DNA of 48,939 nucleotides from an archaeon (GTDB lineage: Archaea; Nanobdellota; Nanobdellia; Woesearchaeales; ARS49), in contig JAGVQG010000060.1 in assembly GCA_020051845.1 (NCBI GenBank), positions 1 through 48,939 of the forward strand, written 5' to 3'. The notes beneath the pieces are model-generated. The model was given only the letters and a program-made list of their open reading frames with translations. It ran no database searches and had not been told where the DNA came from. The translations under genes were made by a program, and so were the position numbers. This document shows, one piece after another, positions 25,401-31,639 of the stretch (the stretch's first letter is position 1; each line of letters starts with the position of its first letter).

Positions 25401-26076
25401 CACATTCGGCGAGGCCGAAATTGTCTGGCTCAGGAGCAAACATGAGCGGTATCTTTTTTCGTTGAGCGATTCTCGCTGGAGCAATGCTGTGACTGAGCTT
25501 AGCGATTATCTGTTGAAGGTCAACTCGTTTCTGGGTGGTGTGCGCCGCGCAGCGGCGTCGAACGGCGCTGGATTCAAGAACGCCGCGGCCGCTGCGGCGT
25601 CTGCGGCAAGCGGGATAATCGAGAGGGTCGCGGACTTCAAGGGCGGGAATTCGTTCCAGGAGATAATCGAGGAGCTCAGCAGGGGAGTAGATATCGCGAG
25701 CGGAAAGAATCATTACGTGGATCCGCGTTCGGTCGACGGAAGATTCTATGCGAACACCAAGAACGCGCTGTTCAGCCCGTCGATGGAGGCGCACGCCGTG
25801 CTTGTCGACGCGCAAGTGAGGCGCTTGCAGGCTTTGTATGAGGGGCTGCCTGCTGCTGCGCGTGCGTACGCGTCAGGACTTGTGGTGCCTTCACTTGATC
25901 AGGAGAATTTCCTTCTGATGATCGATCCTAAGACTCAGGGCGGGCATATGTTCAAGGACAACGAGAATTATGGTTCTGTCTTGGGCGCTCTCAATAAAGG
26001 ATCGCAGAAAAGGGAGTCTGACACAATCATCGCTCCTGAATCCATCTCTTTGATGGAAGCTATGGCCAAGAAGTGA
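22489..26076 (+). CDS. 1195-residue protein with N-terminal PD-(D/E)XK nuclease-like domain
   Basis: A large cytoplasmic protein. Residues about 85-185 match the NucS/RecB-type nuclease pattern: Glu90 in MRLEDYL, Asp122 in LRVDVYARD, Glu137-x-Lys139 in KIELKSHL, and Gln153/Tyr157 in DQLRRYL, the RecB-family QxxxY motif. All catalytic positions are kept, so it is probably an active DNA nuclease (inference). The remaining roughly 950 residues are mainly helical, with clusters such as LHDHHYYWHAARR and an Ala-rich run near 1040. They match nothing I know. It has its own leaderless promoter and no partner gene; its stop directly abuts the stop of the convergent pgi. DNA repair or defence are both possible. 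Confidence 0.85.
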   Translation: MEPRTNALLAGIIGAVQKKKLEEIVLGLIDAPLGQMDLRTRQYLEIAQQNDWEDIAWLLKEHLVELKLAEMDAIKVKQETGRDQAEMRLEDYLISDCHLAMIDPALRFIDHQVAIAGGLRVDVYARDSVRNDNVKIELKSHLNTESADKQIDQLRRYLNDKPGERVYFVAHKINGKVFTTFADEIRSGRMRFFKYDGTQPDLRITEVTEEAVRNDKSLVEIQKAYKSKKVKSADPNVVRSSILSNGYAKKTMNGSAPEASETQVVAELTHAVVEVMKPERISAKSDDQVRADAPMSTGPDIDRLEELFRDPERQSSTESLAFAIAARPYSDSDEILKYLGDNLGAHFKNDGAAAKRYDQSHKAADNALKKHSRTLIGGFATLGKLIASGGFLEKGSAVIRSLVASTTEYFENEDYAHIRKVHKDVLAGAKGIMPERWFSFREGAIDRILMQYLKTFDDCAHALDDMDHDIARQYVREHKEISDCVLDMGDYTIDEPILLQFMLHDHHYYWHAARRIVSKSVDHSSTGGKDGFSMMYNYLLGDITKYREPPSVIAGKDTTRHLMKAANRSVVGDVEKLMDPPTYTAMNLNGIISHINPLSAARSKSVYETLIKQIVEINKDCKLNNQLHVALSSRMAVPCGMDRFSENIDMIKDTLDDLVNHQKTVVKKGPVRKAMLLNERHLPDVCHNITPSLKYLEALESPEQHVISGFLRMRLHRAKVIAECNKELAYTYFFSLSPTSAGLVLMNCVRDNQSLWPERAMLRRYVDLDDEMFLGALAHIRTADGRSVHDCIEDIVENPSPAATQSNAAPVVTATVVTPGSVEPLYSLDQVLIARLKGDTTESMKQRVRYFAEQVEGLGKPAQEIGDILLKSEFSHNMKRKETRLSELGLYSFFDDIFVTLKNGAALTSKQVDRIYSSIMQDGPDARKEDDVPSANGKVIVVRADAMRIIEHLENPHSYKLLMDDCLKSSATFGEAEIVWLRSKHERYLFSLSDSRWSNAVTELSDYLLKVNSFLGGVRRAAASNGAGFKNAAAAAASAASGIIERVADFKGGNSFQEIIEELSRGVDIASGKNHYVDPRSVDGRFYANTKNALFSPSMEAHAVLVDAQVRRLQALYEGLPAAARAYASGLVVPSLDQENFLLMIDPKTQGGHMFKDNENYGSVLGALNKGSQKRESDTIIAPESISLMEAMAKK

Positions 26077-27357
26077 TCACTTTCCAGCCAATAGCTTCCT
26101 TGTCTCAACTTTGTACTTCTCGACTGCCGGCTGGTCGAATGGGTTGATCTCCAGCAGCGCTCCGAGGTAGATGGTCTCGAGCATCTTCATCTGCAGCAAT
26201 TCACCGATCGTTTTCTCGTCGATCGTCGGAAGGGTTATCTGCATGTGCGGTATCTTCTGTTGTTCGTATGCTTTCAATGTCCCGCCGAGTATGGCGTCCA
26301 TGACTTCCTTCATCTGCCTGCCTTGGATGTTGTCGACGAGCAGCGCGAGGTTCTTGTTGTTGGGTATGAACAGGTCTGTCTGTTTCTCGACGTTGATGAA
26401 TGTAGTTATCTTGTCCGATGGTCCGTCGATGTAGAGCTGTCCCATCGAGTGAAGGTCGACGGATCCGACAGACACCGTGGGCGTTATGCCTGCGTTCACC
26501 TTCTTGCCTTTGAGCGTGTTCTCCTTGCCGCAGCTTTCAGCCAGCAATTGCCTGTACCATTTGCCGACGCATTCCAGCTGTTGCGAGAAGACGAATGTGT
26601 CGTGTATGTTGATGCCTTTCTTGTTGTAGTGCCAGAGCGCGATGGCGCCTAGAGCGGCAGGGTTCTTCTTGTTGTCCTGCATGCAGTAGCTCATGGCGTA
26701 GACAGCGCCTTTGATCATTTCTTGTATGTCTATGCCGAGCAAAGCGAGAGGGAACAGGCCGACCGGTGAGAACACCGAGTAGCGTCCGCCGACTTTCGCC
26801 GGTATCTCGAGTATGTGGAACCCTTCTTGTTTGGCGGTGTGCCAGAGCTTCGAGCCTTTGTCTGTCGTGATGACCACGTGGTCTCTGTAATCCGGCACTT
26901 GTTTGATGGCTTCGATCAATAATGTCAACAGGACGACCGTCTCTGTGGTCGTCCCTGATTTGCTGACGGCGTTGATCACGATGTGTTTCTTCGCGTCGAT
27001 CGCGTGCTGCAGCAGGCTGACGATCTCTTGTGAGTAGTTGGGGTCGACCGTGTCGGCGAACAGCACCTGTGGTGTGTTCCTGAGCTGGTAGTGCTTGCCG
27101 AGGCAGGCTTCTGCGACAGCCATCGTTCCGAGGTTCGAGCCGCCTATGCCGATGACTATCAGCATGTCGGCGTCCTTGAAGTGGTTGGCGAGCGCTCCTG
27201 CGCGGTTGATCAGGTCATAATCCTTGAGCAACGCGAGCGAAGCGAGATTGTCTTCATATGTCGGTTCGGCTGCCATTTTCATAAGTAGCCGCAGGCGTTT
27301 CATTCCTGTCTCGAATGTTGTGCTTGGTATGGGTGCGTTTGAAAAGTCGTAGTTCAT
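26077..27357 (-). CDS. pgi: Glucose-6-phosphate isomerase
   Basis: A 426-residue PGI-superfamily enzyme interconverting glucose 6-phosphate and fructose 6-phosphate. It is of the bacterial/eukaryotic fold, not the cupin type of many Euryarchaeota. Signature blocks are present: MLIVIGIGGSNLG, VNAVSKSGTTTET for phosphate binding, KVGGRYSVFSPVGLFPLALLGID, and the C-terminal NPFDQPAVEKYK with the catalytic Lys. The length is that of the short bacterial type. It starts nine bases after the vapC stop with GAGG before the ATG, so it is probably co-transcribed with the toxin-antitoxin pair. It can feed glucose phosphate toward the glycogen genes at 42627. Confidence 0.96.
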   Translation of the reverse strand: MNYDFSNAPIPSTTFETGMKRLRLLMKMAAEPTYEDNLASLALLKDYDLINRAGALANHFKDADMLIVIGIGGSNLGTMAVAEACLGKHYQLRNTPQVLFADTVDPNYSQEIVSLLQHAIDAKKHIVINAVSKSGTTTETVVLLTLLIEAIKQVPDYRDHVVITTDKGSKLWHTAKQEGFHILEIPAKVGGRYSVFSPVGLFPLALLGIDIQEMIKGAVYAMSYCMQDNKKNPAALGAIALWHYNKKGINIHDTFVFSQQLECVGKWYRQLLAESCGKENTLKGKKVNAGITPTVSVGSVDLHSMGQLYIDGPSDKITTFINVEKQTDLFIPNNKNLALLVDNIQGRQMKEVMDAILGGTLKAYEQQKIPHMQITLPTIDEKTIGELLQMKMLETIYLGALLEINPFDQPAVEKYKVETRKLLAGK

Positions 27358-27366
27358 GATCTTGCC

Positions 27367-27753
27367 TCAGTATGTTTCAGTCATCAGCCCAGGGATTCTC
27401 GCGAAGTGCTTCGTGTTCTTCGTGAGGAGAGCTTCTTTGCGTTCCACCGCAATGCCTGCGATAAGGGAATCTTCAGGATCTATGCTTTCTCCAGTGCGTT
27501 TCAGGACGCCTGCTATCTGGCCCGCGATCCTCGCGCAGGATTCATCGAGCGCGTAGGCCCGTATCCGGCTCAGCAGGTCGAGCGTCTTTTCCCGCTCGTC
27601 GACTCTGGCCACTTCGAATCCGCGCCATAGCTCGAACACCGTGATTGTGGTCGTGGTCATGCCTATGCCGCGCTCCCGCAGTTCATGGGCTTTCTTGACC
27701 GCGTCTGCCTTGTTGCGCAGAAGATCGATGAGGAAGCAGCTGTCGGCGATCAT
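27367..27753 (-). CDS. vapC: VapC-type PIN-domain toxin
   Basis: A 128-residue PIN-domain ribonuclease. The acidic catalytic residues are visible: Asp4 in ADSCFLIDLL, Glu in TVFELWRGFE, Asp in IDPEDSLIAGIA, and the final Asn/Thr/Phe block TKNTKHFARIPGL. VapC proteins cut RNA, often initiator tRNA or rRNA, when freed from VapB. The ATG overlaps the vapB stop as ATGA. The same transcript probably continues into pgi, so this module may also be tied to a housekeeping gene. Confidence 0.93.
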   Translation of the reverse strand: MIADSCFLIDLLRNKADAVKKAHELRERGIGMTTTTITVFELWRGFEVARVDEREKTLDLLSRIRAYALDESCARIAGQIAGVLKRTGESIDPEDSLIAGIAVERKEALLTKNTKHFARIPGLMTETY

Positions 27754-27983
27754 TTGAACATCGCATCCAGGCGTTTCTCCCGTCGTTTTGAGAGTTCCCT
27801 TCCTTCCTTCACCACGACGTCAAGCCTGTTGCCTTCGTCCTCTGTCAGGATGCCCGCCAGCCGCGTGATGTCAAAGTCGGATGTCAGGCGCAAGACGACT
27901 TCGGTGAAGCTCTCGTTCCCGTGTTTGAGCGCGCGAAGCCGGTCGTATGCGTCTTCACCCAGCGTTATGGTCTTTGTGCTCAT
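27750..27983 (-). CDS. vapB: VapB-type antitoxin
   Basis: A 77-residue antitoxin. The N-terminal MSTKTITLGEDAYDRLRALKHGNESFTEVVLRL is the archaeal ribbon-helix-helix-like DNA-binding part, and the charged C-terminal half (LSKRREKRLDAMFK) should wrap around VapC. It is the first gene of vapB-vapC-pgi. Its ATG is 26 nt after a TATA box, and between them lie tandem catgtatg repeats that look like the autoregulatory operator. Confidence 0.9.
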   Translation of the reverse strand: MSTKTITLGEDAYDRLRALKHGNESFTEVVLRLTSDFDITRLAGILTEDEGNRLDVVVKEGRELSKRREKRLDAMFK

Positions 27984-28015
27984 GTATGCATGTATGTGTA
28001 TGTATTATTTAAATG
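27981..28015 (-). promoter_or_regulatory. vapBC promoter and repeated operator
   Basis: The TATA-like catttaaataata on the minus strand (28003-28015) is 26 nt before the vapB ATG. Between it and the start are two tandem copies of catgtatg (27981-27988, 27989-27996) and a further tgtatg (27997-28002). This is a good candidate binding site for the VapB dimer. Confidence 0.6.
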
Positions 28016-28048
28016 TTACGTATCAAAGCCCGTTTCCCAGTCATAGCC

Positions 28049-28057
28049 TTTATAAAC
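28049..28057 (+). promoter_or_regulatory. TATA box of DHS gene
   Basis: tttataaac is centred 27 nt before ATG 28080. The track start (GTG 28065) would precede the transcript. Confidence 0.6.
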
Positions 28058-28079
28058 TCCTAGTTTGTGCACCAGTGCC

Positions 28080-29132
28080 ATGAACATCAAAGGCAAGAAG
28101 ATGACTGCTAAACAGCAACGAAGCCCCGGGCTTCGTGATCCACGAAGCTTTGCTTCGAGTGAGCACCACACGTACGCTCCTGCAAGGACTAACACGTTGG
28201 AGGGCTTCCCTGAGATAAAGGGCGTCGATTTCAGCAAGGCGGTTGACATCAAGACTTTGCTTGACTCGTTCGCTTCGACAGGTTTCCAGGCGACGCAGCT
28301 CGCGCAAGCGGTAGAAATAGTCAACGAGATGCGCAAGGCAAAGGCCACGATATTCCTCTCCTGCACGTCCAACATCATAAGCAGCGGTCTGCGCGACATC
28401 ATCCGTTATCTCGTTCAGAACAAGATGATCGACGTCTTTGTCACTAGCGCGGGCGGCATCGAGGAGGACCTCATCAAGTGCATCAGGCCTTTCGTCATCG
28501 GCAAGTTCGAGGCTCCTGGCGCCATGCTCAACAAGGAGGGCATAAACCGCACAGGCAACATTTTCGTGCCGAACGACCGTTTCGCCAAGTTCGAGGATTT
28601 CATCGATCCGATTTTGGAGGAGCTTTACACGCAGCAGAAGAAGTCAGGCGAAATTCTCGACACCACCGAACTGATCGCGGAGCTCGGCAAGAGGATCGAC
28701 GACAAGGACAGCGTCCTTTTCTGGGCGCAGAAGAACAGGATACCTGTCTTCTGCCCGTGCATCACCGATGGTTCTTTGGGCGACCTGATATTCTTCCAGA
28801 AGCAGAAGCATCCTGATTTCAAGCTGGATATAACTGGCGACATGCTCAAGATCGTGAAGCTCACGCTCAACGCAGACAAGACCGGTTGCATACTTCTCGG
28901 CGGCGGCTCGGCGAAGCATTACGTCCTCAACGCTCAGCTCTTCAGAGAAGGGACTGAGTTCGCCGTCTACATCAACACCGCGCAGGAATTCGACGGTTCT
29001 GACAGCGGCGCAAGGCCTGATGAGGCTGTCTCCTGGGGCAAGATCAAGACGAACGCATTGGCTGTCAAGGTGCACGCCGACGCTACGCTTGTCTTCCCGC
29101 TTCTTGTCGCCGCGACGTTCGCGAGGAGATAG
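28080..29132 (+). CDS. dys: Deoxyhypusine synthase
   Basis: A 350-residue enzyme transferring the aminobutyl group of spermidine to a lysine of aIF5A. The family core is clear: ATIFLSCTSNIISSGLRD, the VFVTSAGGIEEDLIK block, NRIPVFCPCITDGSLGD, LLGGGSAKHYVLN, and catalytic Lys321 in DEAVSWGKI. The length and spacing fit archaeal and eukaryotic DHS. ATG 28080 is set by the TATA box. The first 45 or so residues are an extension with a palindromic DNA insert (28119-28157) encoding PGLRDPRSFAS. It is likely leaderless and stands near Dph6, another translation-factor modifying enzyme. Confidence 0.96.
   Translation: MNIKGKKMTAKQQRSPGLRDPRSFASSEHHTYAPARTNTLEGFPEIKGVDFSKAVDIKTLLDSFASTGFQATQLAQAVEIVNEMRKAKATIFLSCTSNIISSGLRDIIRYLVQNKMIDVFVTSAGGIEEDLIKCIRPFVIGKFEAPGAMLNKEGINRTGNIFVPNDRFAKFEDFIDPILEELYTQQKKSGEILDTTELIAELGKRIDDKDSVLFWAQKNRIPVFCPCITDGSLGDLIFFQKQKHPDFKLDITGDMLKIVKLTLNADKTGCILLGGGSAKHYVLNAQLFREGTEFAVYINTAQEFDGSDSGARPDEAVSWGKIKTNALAVKVHADATLVFPLLVAATFARR
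28119..28157 (+). repeat. Palindromic hairpin chain inside the DHS coding sequence
   Basis: The segment has alternating complementary arms: cgaagcc-ccg-ggcttcg (28119-28135), cttcgtg-atc-cacgaag (28131-28147) and cgaagc-ttt-gcttcg (28143-28157). Neighbouring hairpins share arms. It adds about 13 codons to the N-terminal extension without breaking the frame, like the palindromic elements known inside Rickettsia genes. Confidence 0.65.
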
Positions 29133-29146
29133 AAAGAAAACAACCC

Positions 29147-29163
29147 GGCGTTGAGCCGGGAGA
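29147..29163. terminator. Hairpin after DHS gene
   Basis: cccggc-gttga-gccggg lies 15 bases after the DHS stop, between A-rich flanks. A T tract is lacking on the plus strand, so its role as a terminator is uncertain. Confidence 0.4.
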
Positions 29164-29177
29164 AAACAGTCTTGATC

Positions 29178-29249
29178 CTAGCAGTGCGTGCAGACGTTGC
29201 AGCCACTTGCCTTCTTATTTCCCTTCTTCGATGTTCGTGCTTTTTCCAT
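29178..29249 (-). CDS. Tiny Lys-rich peptide ending in CxxCxxC
   Basis: A 23-residue frame too short for the track: MEKARTSKKGNKKASGC followed by NVCTHC and a TAG stop. Three cysteines and a His sit in a C-terminal CNVCTHC cluster, suggesting a metal-binding tail on a basic, RNA- or DNA-binding-like N-terminus. A TATA-like ctatatg (29275-29281, minus strand) lies 29 nt before the ATG, ideal for a leaderless gene. A second tiny gene (35670-35720) ends in the near-identical VCTRC, so chance is unlikely. The function is unknown. Confidence 0.6.
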   Translation of the reverse strand: MEKARTSKKGNKKASGCNVCTHC

Positions 29250-29274
29250 GTTTCTGGTCAAGAAATCCCTTGCT

Positions 29275-29281
29275 CATATAG
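29275..29281 (-). promoter_or_regulatory. TATA box for tiny CxxC gene
   Basis: The minus strand reads ctatatg, centred 29 nt before the ATG at 29249. Confidence 0.5.
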
Positions 29282-29317
29282 TTTTTGTTTCACTGATGCA
29301 TGCTCGCAGTGAGTAAT

Positions 29318-29326
29318 CTTTAAATA
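29318..29326 (+). promoter_or_regulatory. TATA box
   Basis: ctttaaata is centred 29 nt before GTG 29351 and 38 nt before ATG 29360. This favours the GTG as a leaderless start. Confidence 0.5.
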
Positions 29327-29350
29327 GAGGTGCCTGAAGAATAATTCTGA

Positions 29351-29632
29351 GTGAAGAGCATGTACGCAAACATACGCCCTATCGACCAATTGGCTGATTC
29401 TTATCTGAACGGCGCAGAGCCCACGAACGAAGGTCTCAACCGCCTCCTGAGCGCATTCTCGAAGGAAGCGACGAGATTGATCAATGAACGACGCGCGTTT
29501 GGCTATTCTCCTGTGGTGGCCTTACATGGCGATGGGATCGTGGCATATTCTTTGGGTGACGCTAGGATGCTTGCGCAGTGCTTCAGGAAGCTCAGCAATG
29601 TCGGCGAACTCGACGTTGTTCATATCGGCTGA
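29351..29632 (+). CDS. Hypothetical protein
   Basis: A 93-residue soluble protein: helical N-terminus (PIDQLADSYLNG, NEGLNRLLSAFSKEATRLINE), then a short alpha/beta part (PVVALHGDGIVAYSLGDARMLAQCFRKL). GTG 29351 fits the TATA spacing; ATG 29360 is possible if the transcript has a leader. It lies between deoxyhypusine synthase and dph6, but each has its own promoter. No family recognised. Confidence 0.6.
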   Translation: MKSMYANIRPIDQLADSYLNGAEPTNEGLNRLLSAFSKEATRLINERRAFGYSPVVALHGDGIVAYSLGDARMLAQCFRKLSNVGELDVVHIG

Positions 29633-29635
29633 AGT

Positions 29636-29644
29636 ATTTTATAC
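29636..29644 (+). promoter_or_regulatory. TATA box of dph6 operon
   Basis: attttatac is centred 26 nt before ATG 29666, leaderless spacing. Confidence 0.6.
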
Positions 29645-29665
29645 CAGTCATCATTCTGTCATTGC

Positions 29666-30346
29666 ATGAAGGTCGGTGTTCTTTTCAGCGGAGGCAAGGA
29701 TTCTTTCTATGCGCTTCTCAAAGCAGGTAAGTATGAGGAGCCTGCCTGTTTGATCAGCGTCGTCTCCGAGAACAAGGAGAGCTACATGTTCCACACTCCT
29801 GGACAGAACCTGTTGGAGGCGCAGGCAGACGCCATTGGTTTGCCGCTTGTGACAGTGCGTTCCAAGGGCGAGAAGGAGTTGGAGCTTGCCGATCTGGAAG
29901 CCGCCATCAAGCTGGCGAAGAAGAAGTTCAAGATCAAGGGTGTCGTCACAGGCGCGCTCGCGTCCATCTACCAGGCCACGCGCGTGCAGAAGATATGCAA
30001 CGACCTGAAGCTGTGGTGTTTCAATCCGCTCTGGCAGAAGGACCAGATAGTCCTGTTGCACGAGCTTGTCGAGGATGGTTTTGTCGTCGGCATCAACGCC
30101 GTCGCTGCTGAGCCGTTCGACGAGCACTGGCTCGGCGTCACGATAACGCCTGAAGTGATCGATGAACTTCAGCTCATGGCGCAGAAGCACCACATCAATC
30201 CGGCTGGCGAGGGTGGCGAGTTCGAGACCTTTGTCATAGACTCGCCATTGCATAGGAAGAAGCTGGTCTTCGGCGAGAAGCGCAAGGTCTTCAAGGAAGG
30301 CGCCGGCGTTCTGGAGTTCAGCTTCGTGAGGACGATGAAGAAATGA
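29666..30346 (+). CDS. dph6: Diphthine--ammonia ligase
   Basis: A 226-residue adenylate-forming PP-loop enzyme that performs the last step of diphthamide synthesis on aEF2, using ATP and ammonia. The N-terminal PP-loop is FSGGKDSFYAL (residues 7-17). The family-specific GALASIYQATRV (96-107) and EGGEFETFVIDSPL (182-195) blocks are intact. The length matches archaeal Dph6. Its last bases overlap the next gene, a class I glutamine amidotransferase, as ATGA. Free ammonia is the substrate in the characterised yeast enzyme, so this coupling suggests that glutamine may supply the ammonia here (inference). Confidence 0.93.
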   Translation: MKVGVLFSGGKDSFYALLKAGKYEEPACLISVVSENKESYMFHTPGQNLLEAQADAIGLPLVTVRSKGEKELELADLEAAIKLAKKKFKIKGVVTGALASIYQATRVQKICNDLKLWCFNPLWQKDQIVLLHELVEDGFVVGINAVAAEPFDEHWLGVTITPEVIDELQLMAQKHHINPAGEGGEFETFVIDSPLHRKKLVFGEKRKVFKEGAGVLEFSFVRTMKK

Positions 30347-30891
30347 TACTTGTCATAGAGACGGCGGAAAGGAAGAACTCGTTGCACTTCTTCGAGTTCG
30401 TGAAGCCCATCCTTGACATACTGGATTCCATGAACGCCCACTTCGAGGTGAGGCATTACAAGGAAGTCACCAAGGAGCACATCGATAAGGCGGAGAAGGT
30501 CATACTCTGCGGCAACGGGTTGCAGGATCGCGAGTTCCTGGTTGATGCTAAGAAGTTCAGCTGGCTCAAGACCACGACTAAGCCTGTGCTCGGCATTTGC
30601 GCCGGCATGCAGATCATCGGCAAGGTGCACGGCGCGAAGCTGATCAAGAAGGTCAAGATCGGCGTTTCGCACGTGCAGTTCCTCGATCCTGATCCTTTCA
30701 TGAACATGATGAGCAAGTATGATGTCTATGAGCTGCACAACTACGCCGTCAGCGTGCCAGCGGGCTTCGTCGAGCTGGCGGAGACAGACATCCCCATGGC
30801 CTTCAAGAAGAAGGACGTTCCGATGTACGGCGTGATGTTCCATCCAGAGGTCATGAACAAGGAATTGATAAAGGCGTTCGGGCAGATGTGA
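30343..30891 (+). CDS. Class I glutamine amidotransferase, GMP-synthase subunit A-like
   Basis: A 182-residue stand-alone GATase domain releasing ammonia from glutamine. The catalytic triad is complete: Cys86 in LGICAGMQIIG, and His167/Glu169 in VMFHPEVMN. Archaeal GMP synthase is commonly split into such a GuaAa subunit and a PP-loop subunit, so GuaAa is the standard annotation. No GMP-synthase PP-loop gene lies nearby, however. The overlapping partner is Dph6, itself a PP-loop ATPase, so this protein could instead serve Dph6. It has no promoter of its own. Confidence 0.88.
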   Translation: MILVIETAERKNSLHFFEFVKPILDILDSMNAHFEVRHYKEVTKEHIDKAEKVILCGNGLQDREFLVDAKKFSWLKTTTKPVLGICAGMQIIGKVHGAKLIKKVKIGVSHVQFLDPDPFMNMMSKYDVYELHNYAVSVPAGFVELAETDIPMAFKKKDVPMYGVMFHPEVMNKELIKAFGQM

Positions 30892-30913
30892 GCCATTCAG
30901 AGTTATAGTGTGT

Positions 30914-31225
30914 CTATCTCAAACCATCAAGTTTTCGTGTCAGTTCGGCGTGTACGATGCGGCGTTTCTCGGCAGTCAGGCTGAATAGCCGCTTTTCAAT
31001 CATGGCATTTGATATGGTGAAGATGTAGTTGAGTTTTATCACGCTGTCCTTGACGGCGCCTTCTTTCTTGGTGAGCGGGATGCCTTTCATCTCGGAATTG
31101 CTTGTGATGCCGGCGACAACAACGTTGTTATGTTCCTCGAAAAGCACGAGCGCGGGCCTTTTCTTGACCTCGAACGTGTCAGTGAATTGTATTGTGGCAA
31201 GCACCACGTCGCCCGGGTTATGCAT
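30914..31225 (-). CDS. MazF/PemK-like endoribonuclease toxin
   Basis: A 103-residue protein of the PemK/MazF fold. It starts HNPGDVVLATIQFTD, has KKRPALVLFEEHNNVVVAGITSN with the basic/Pro residues of the RNA-binding groove, then a DSVIKLNYIFTISNAMI segment equal to the C-terminal half of the fold. MazF-type toxins cut mRNA at short sequences. It overlaps the 3' end of the antitoxin gene by 8 bp and is convergent with the amidotransferase gene. The length and position after an antitoxin support the call; the cleavage site is unknown. Confidence 0.85.
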   Translation of the reverse strand: MHNPGDVVLATIQFTDTFEVKKRPALVLFEEHNNVVVAGITSNSEMKGIPLTKKEGAVKDSVIKLNYIFTISNAMIEKRLFSLTAEKRRIVHAELTRKLDGLR

Positions 31226-31442
31226 GTTCCCATGCCTCGTCTGAATCGTTGTCCCATAGCTCCTTCATCTTTGATTGTTGTATCTTGTGGAGGAACTCGT
31301 CGTACTGGTTTTTCTTCTTGACGCTCTGGAAAACGCTTATCATCTTCTCGATCAGTTCGTTGTAGGTCTGTCGTGGATACTCCCTGATGCTCTTCAACGA
31401 TTCGACGAGGTCTTTGTCTAGTTGTATTGTTGTTGCCTTCAT
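31218..31442 (-). CDS. Antitoxin of MazF-like module
   Basis: A 74-residue antitoxin. MKATTIQLDKDLVESLKSIREYPRQTYNELIEKMISVF is a ribbon-helix-helix DNA-binding pattern, and the acidic tail MKELWDNDSDEAWEHA likely blocks the toxin groove. The ATG at 31442 is preferred to the track's 31520 because the minus-strand TATA tatataaat (31472-31480) lies 34 nt upstream; the longer frame reads through that promoter. Confidence 0.82.
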   Translation of the reverse strand: MKATTIQLDKDLVESLKSIREYPRQTYNELIEKMISVFQSVKKKNQYDEFLHKIQQSKMKELWDNDSDEAWEHA

Positions 31443-31471
31443 TATACATCGCCTATAGTAAATACATAACG

Positions 31472-31480
31472 ATTTATATA
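31472..31480 (-). promoter_or_regulatory. TATA box of toxin-antitoxin operon
   Basis: The minus strand reads tatataaat about 34 nt before the antitoxin ATG. AT-rich bases between them could hold an operator. Confidence 0.5.
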
Positions 31481-31609
31481 TTAATCTTCCGCTAAATCCA
31501 AGCACGTGTTCTTGTTGCATCGCTATTTCTAGATACGTGCGGCTTATTGTGCGTTACTGTCAGAATCGTGGTAGATTTTCGGTTCGCTCGGAAGTTTTGG
31601 ATGTGAAAC

Positions 31610-31618
31610 CTTTTAAAC
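31610..31618 (+). promoter_or_regulatory. TATA box of pyrH
   Basis: cttttaaac is centred 26 nt before ATG 31640 (leaderless). Confidence 0.6.
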
Positions 31619-31639
31619 CAGCCATACATCATTTCGTTC

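Noticed and set aside
28065-28080. GTG start for deoxyhypusine synthase
   Set aside because: The TATA box at 28049-28057 places transcription at about 28080, so ATG 28080 is preferred.
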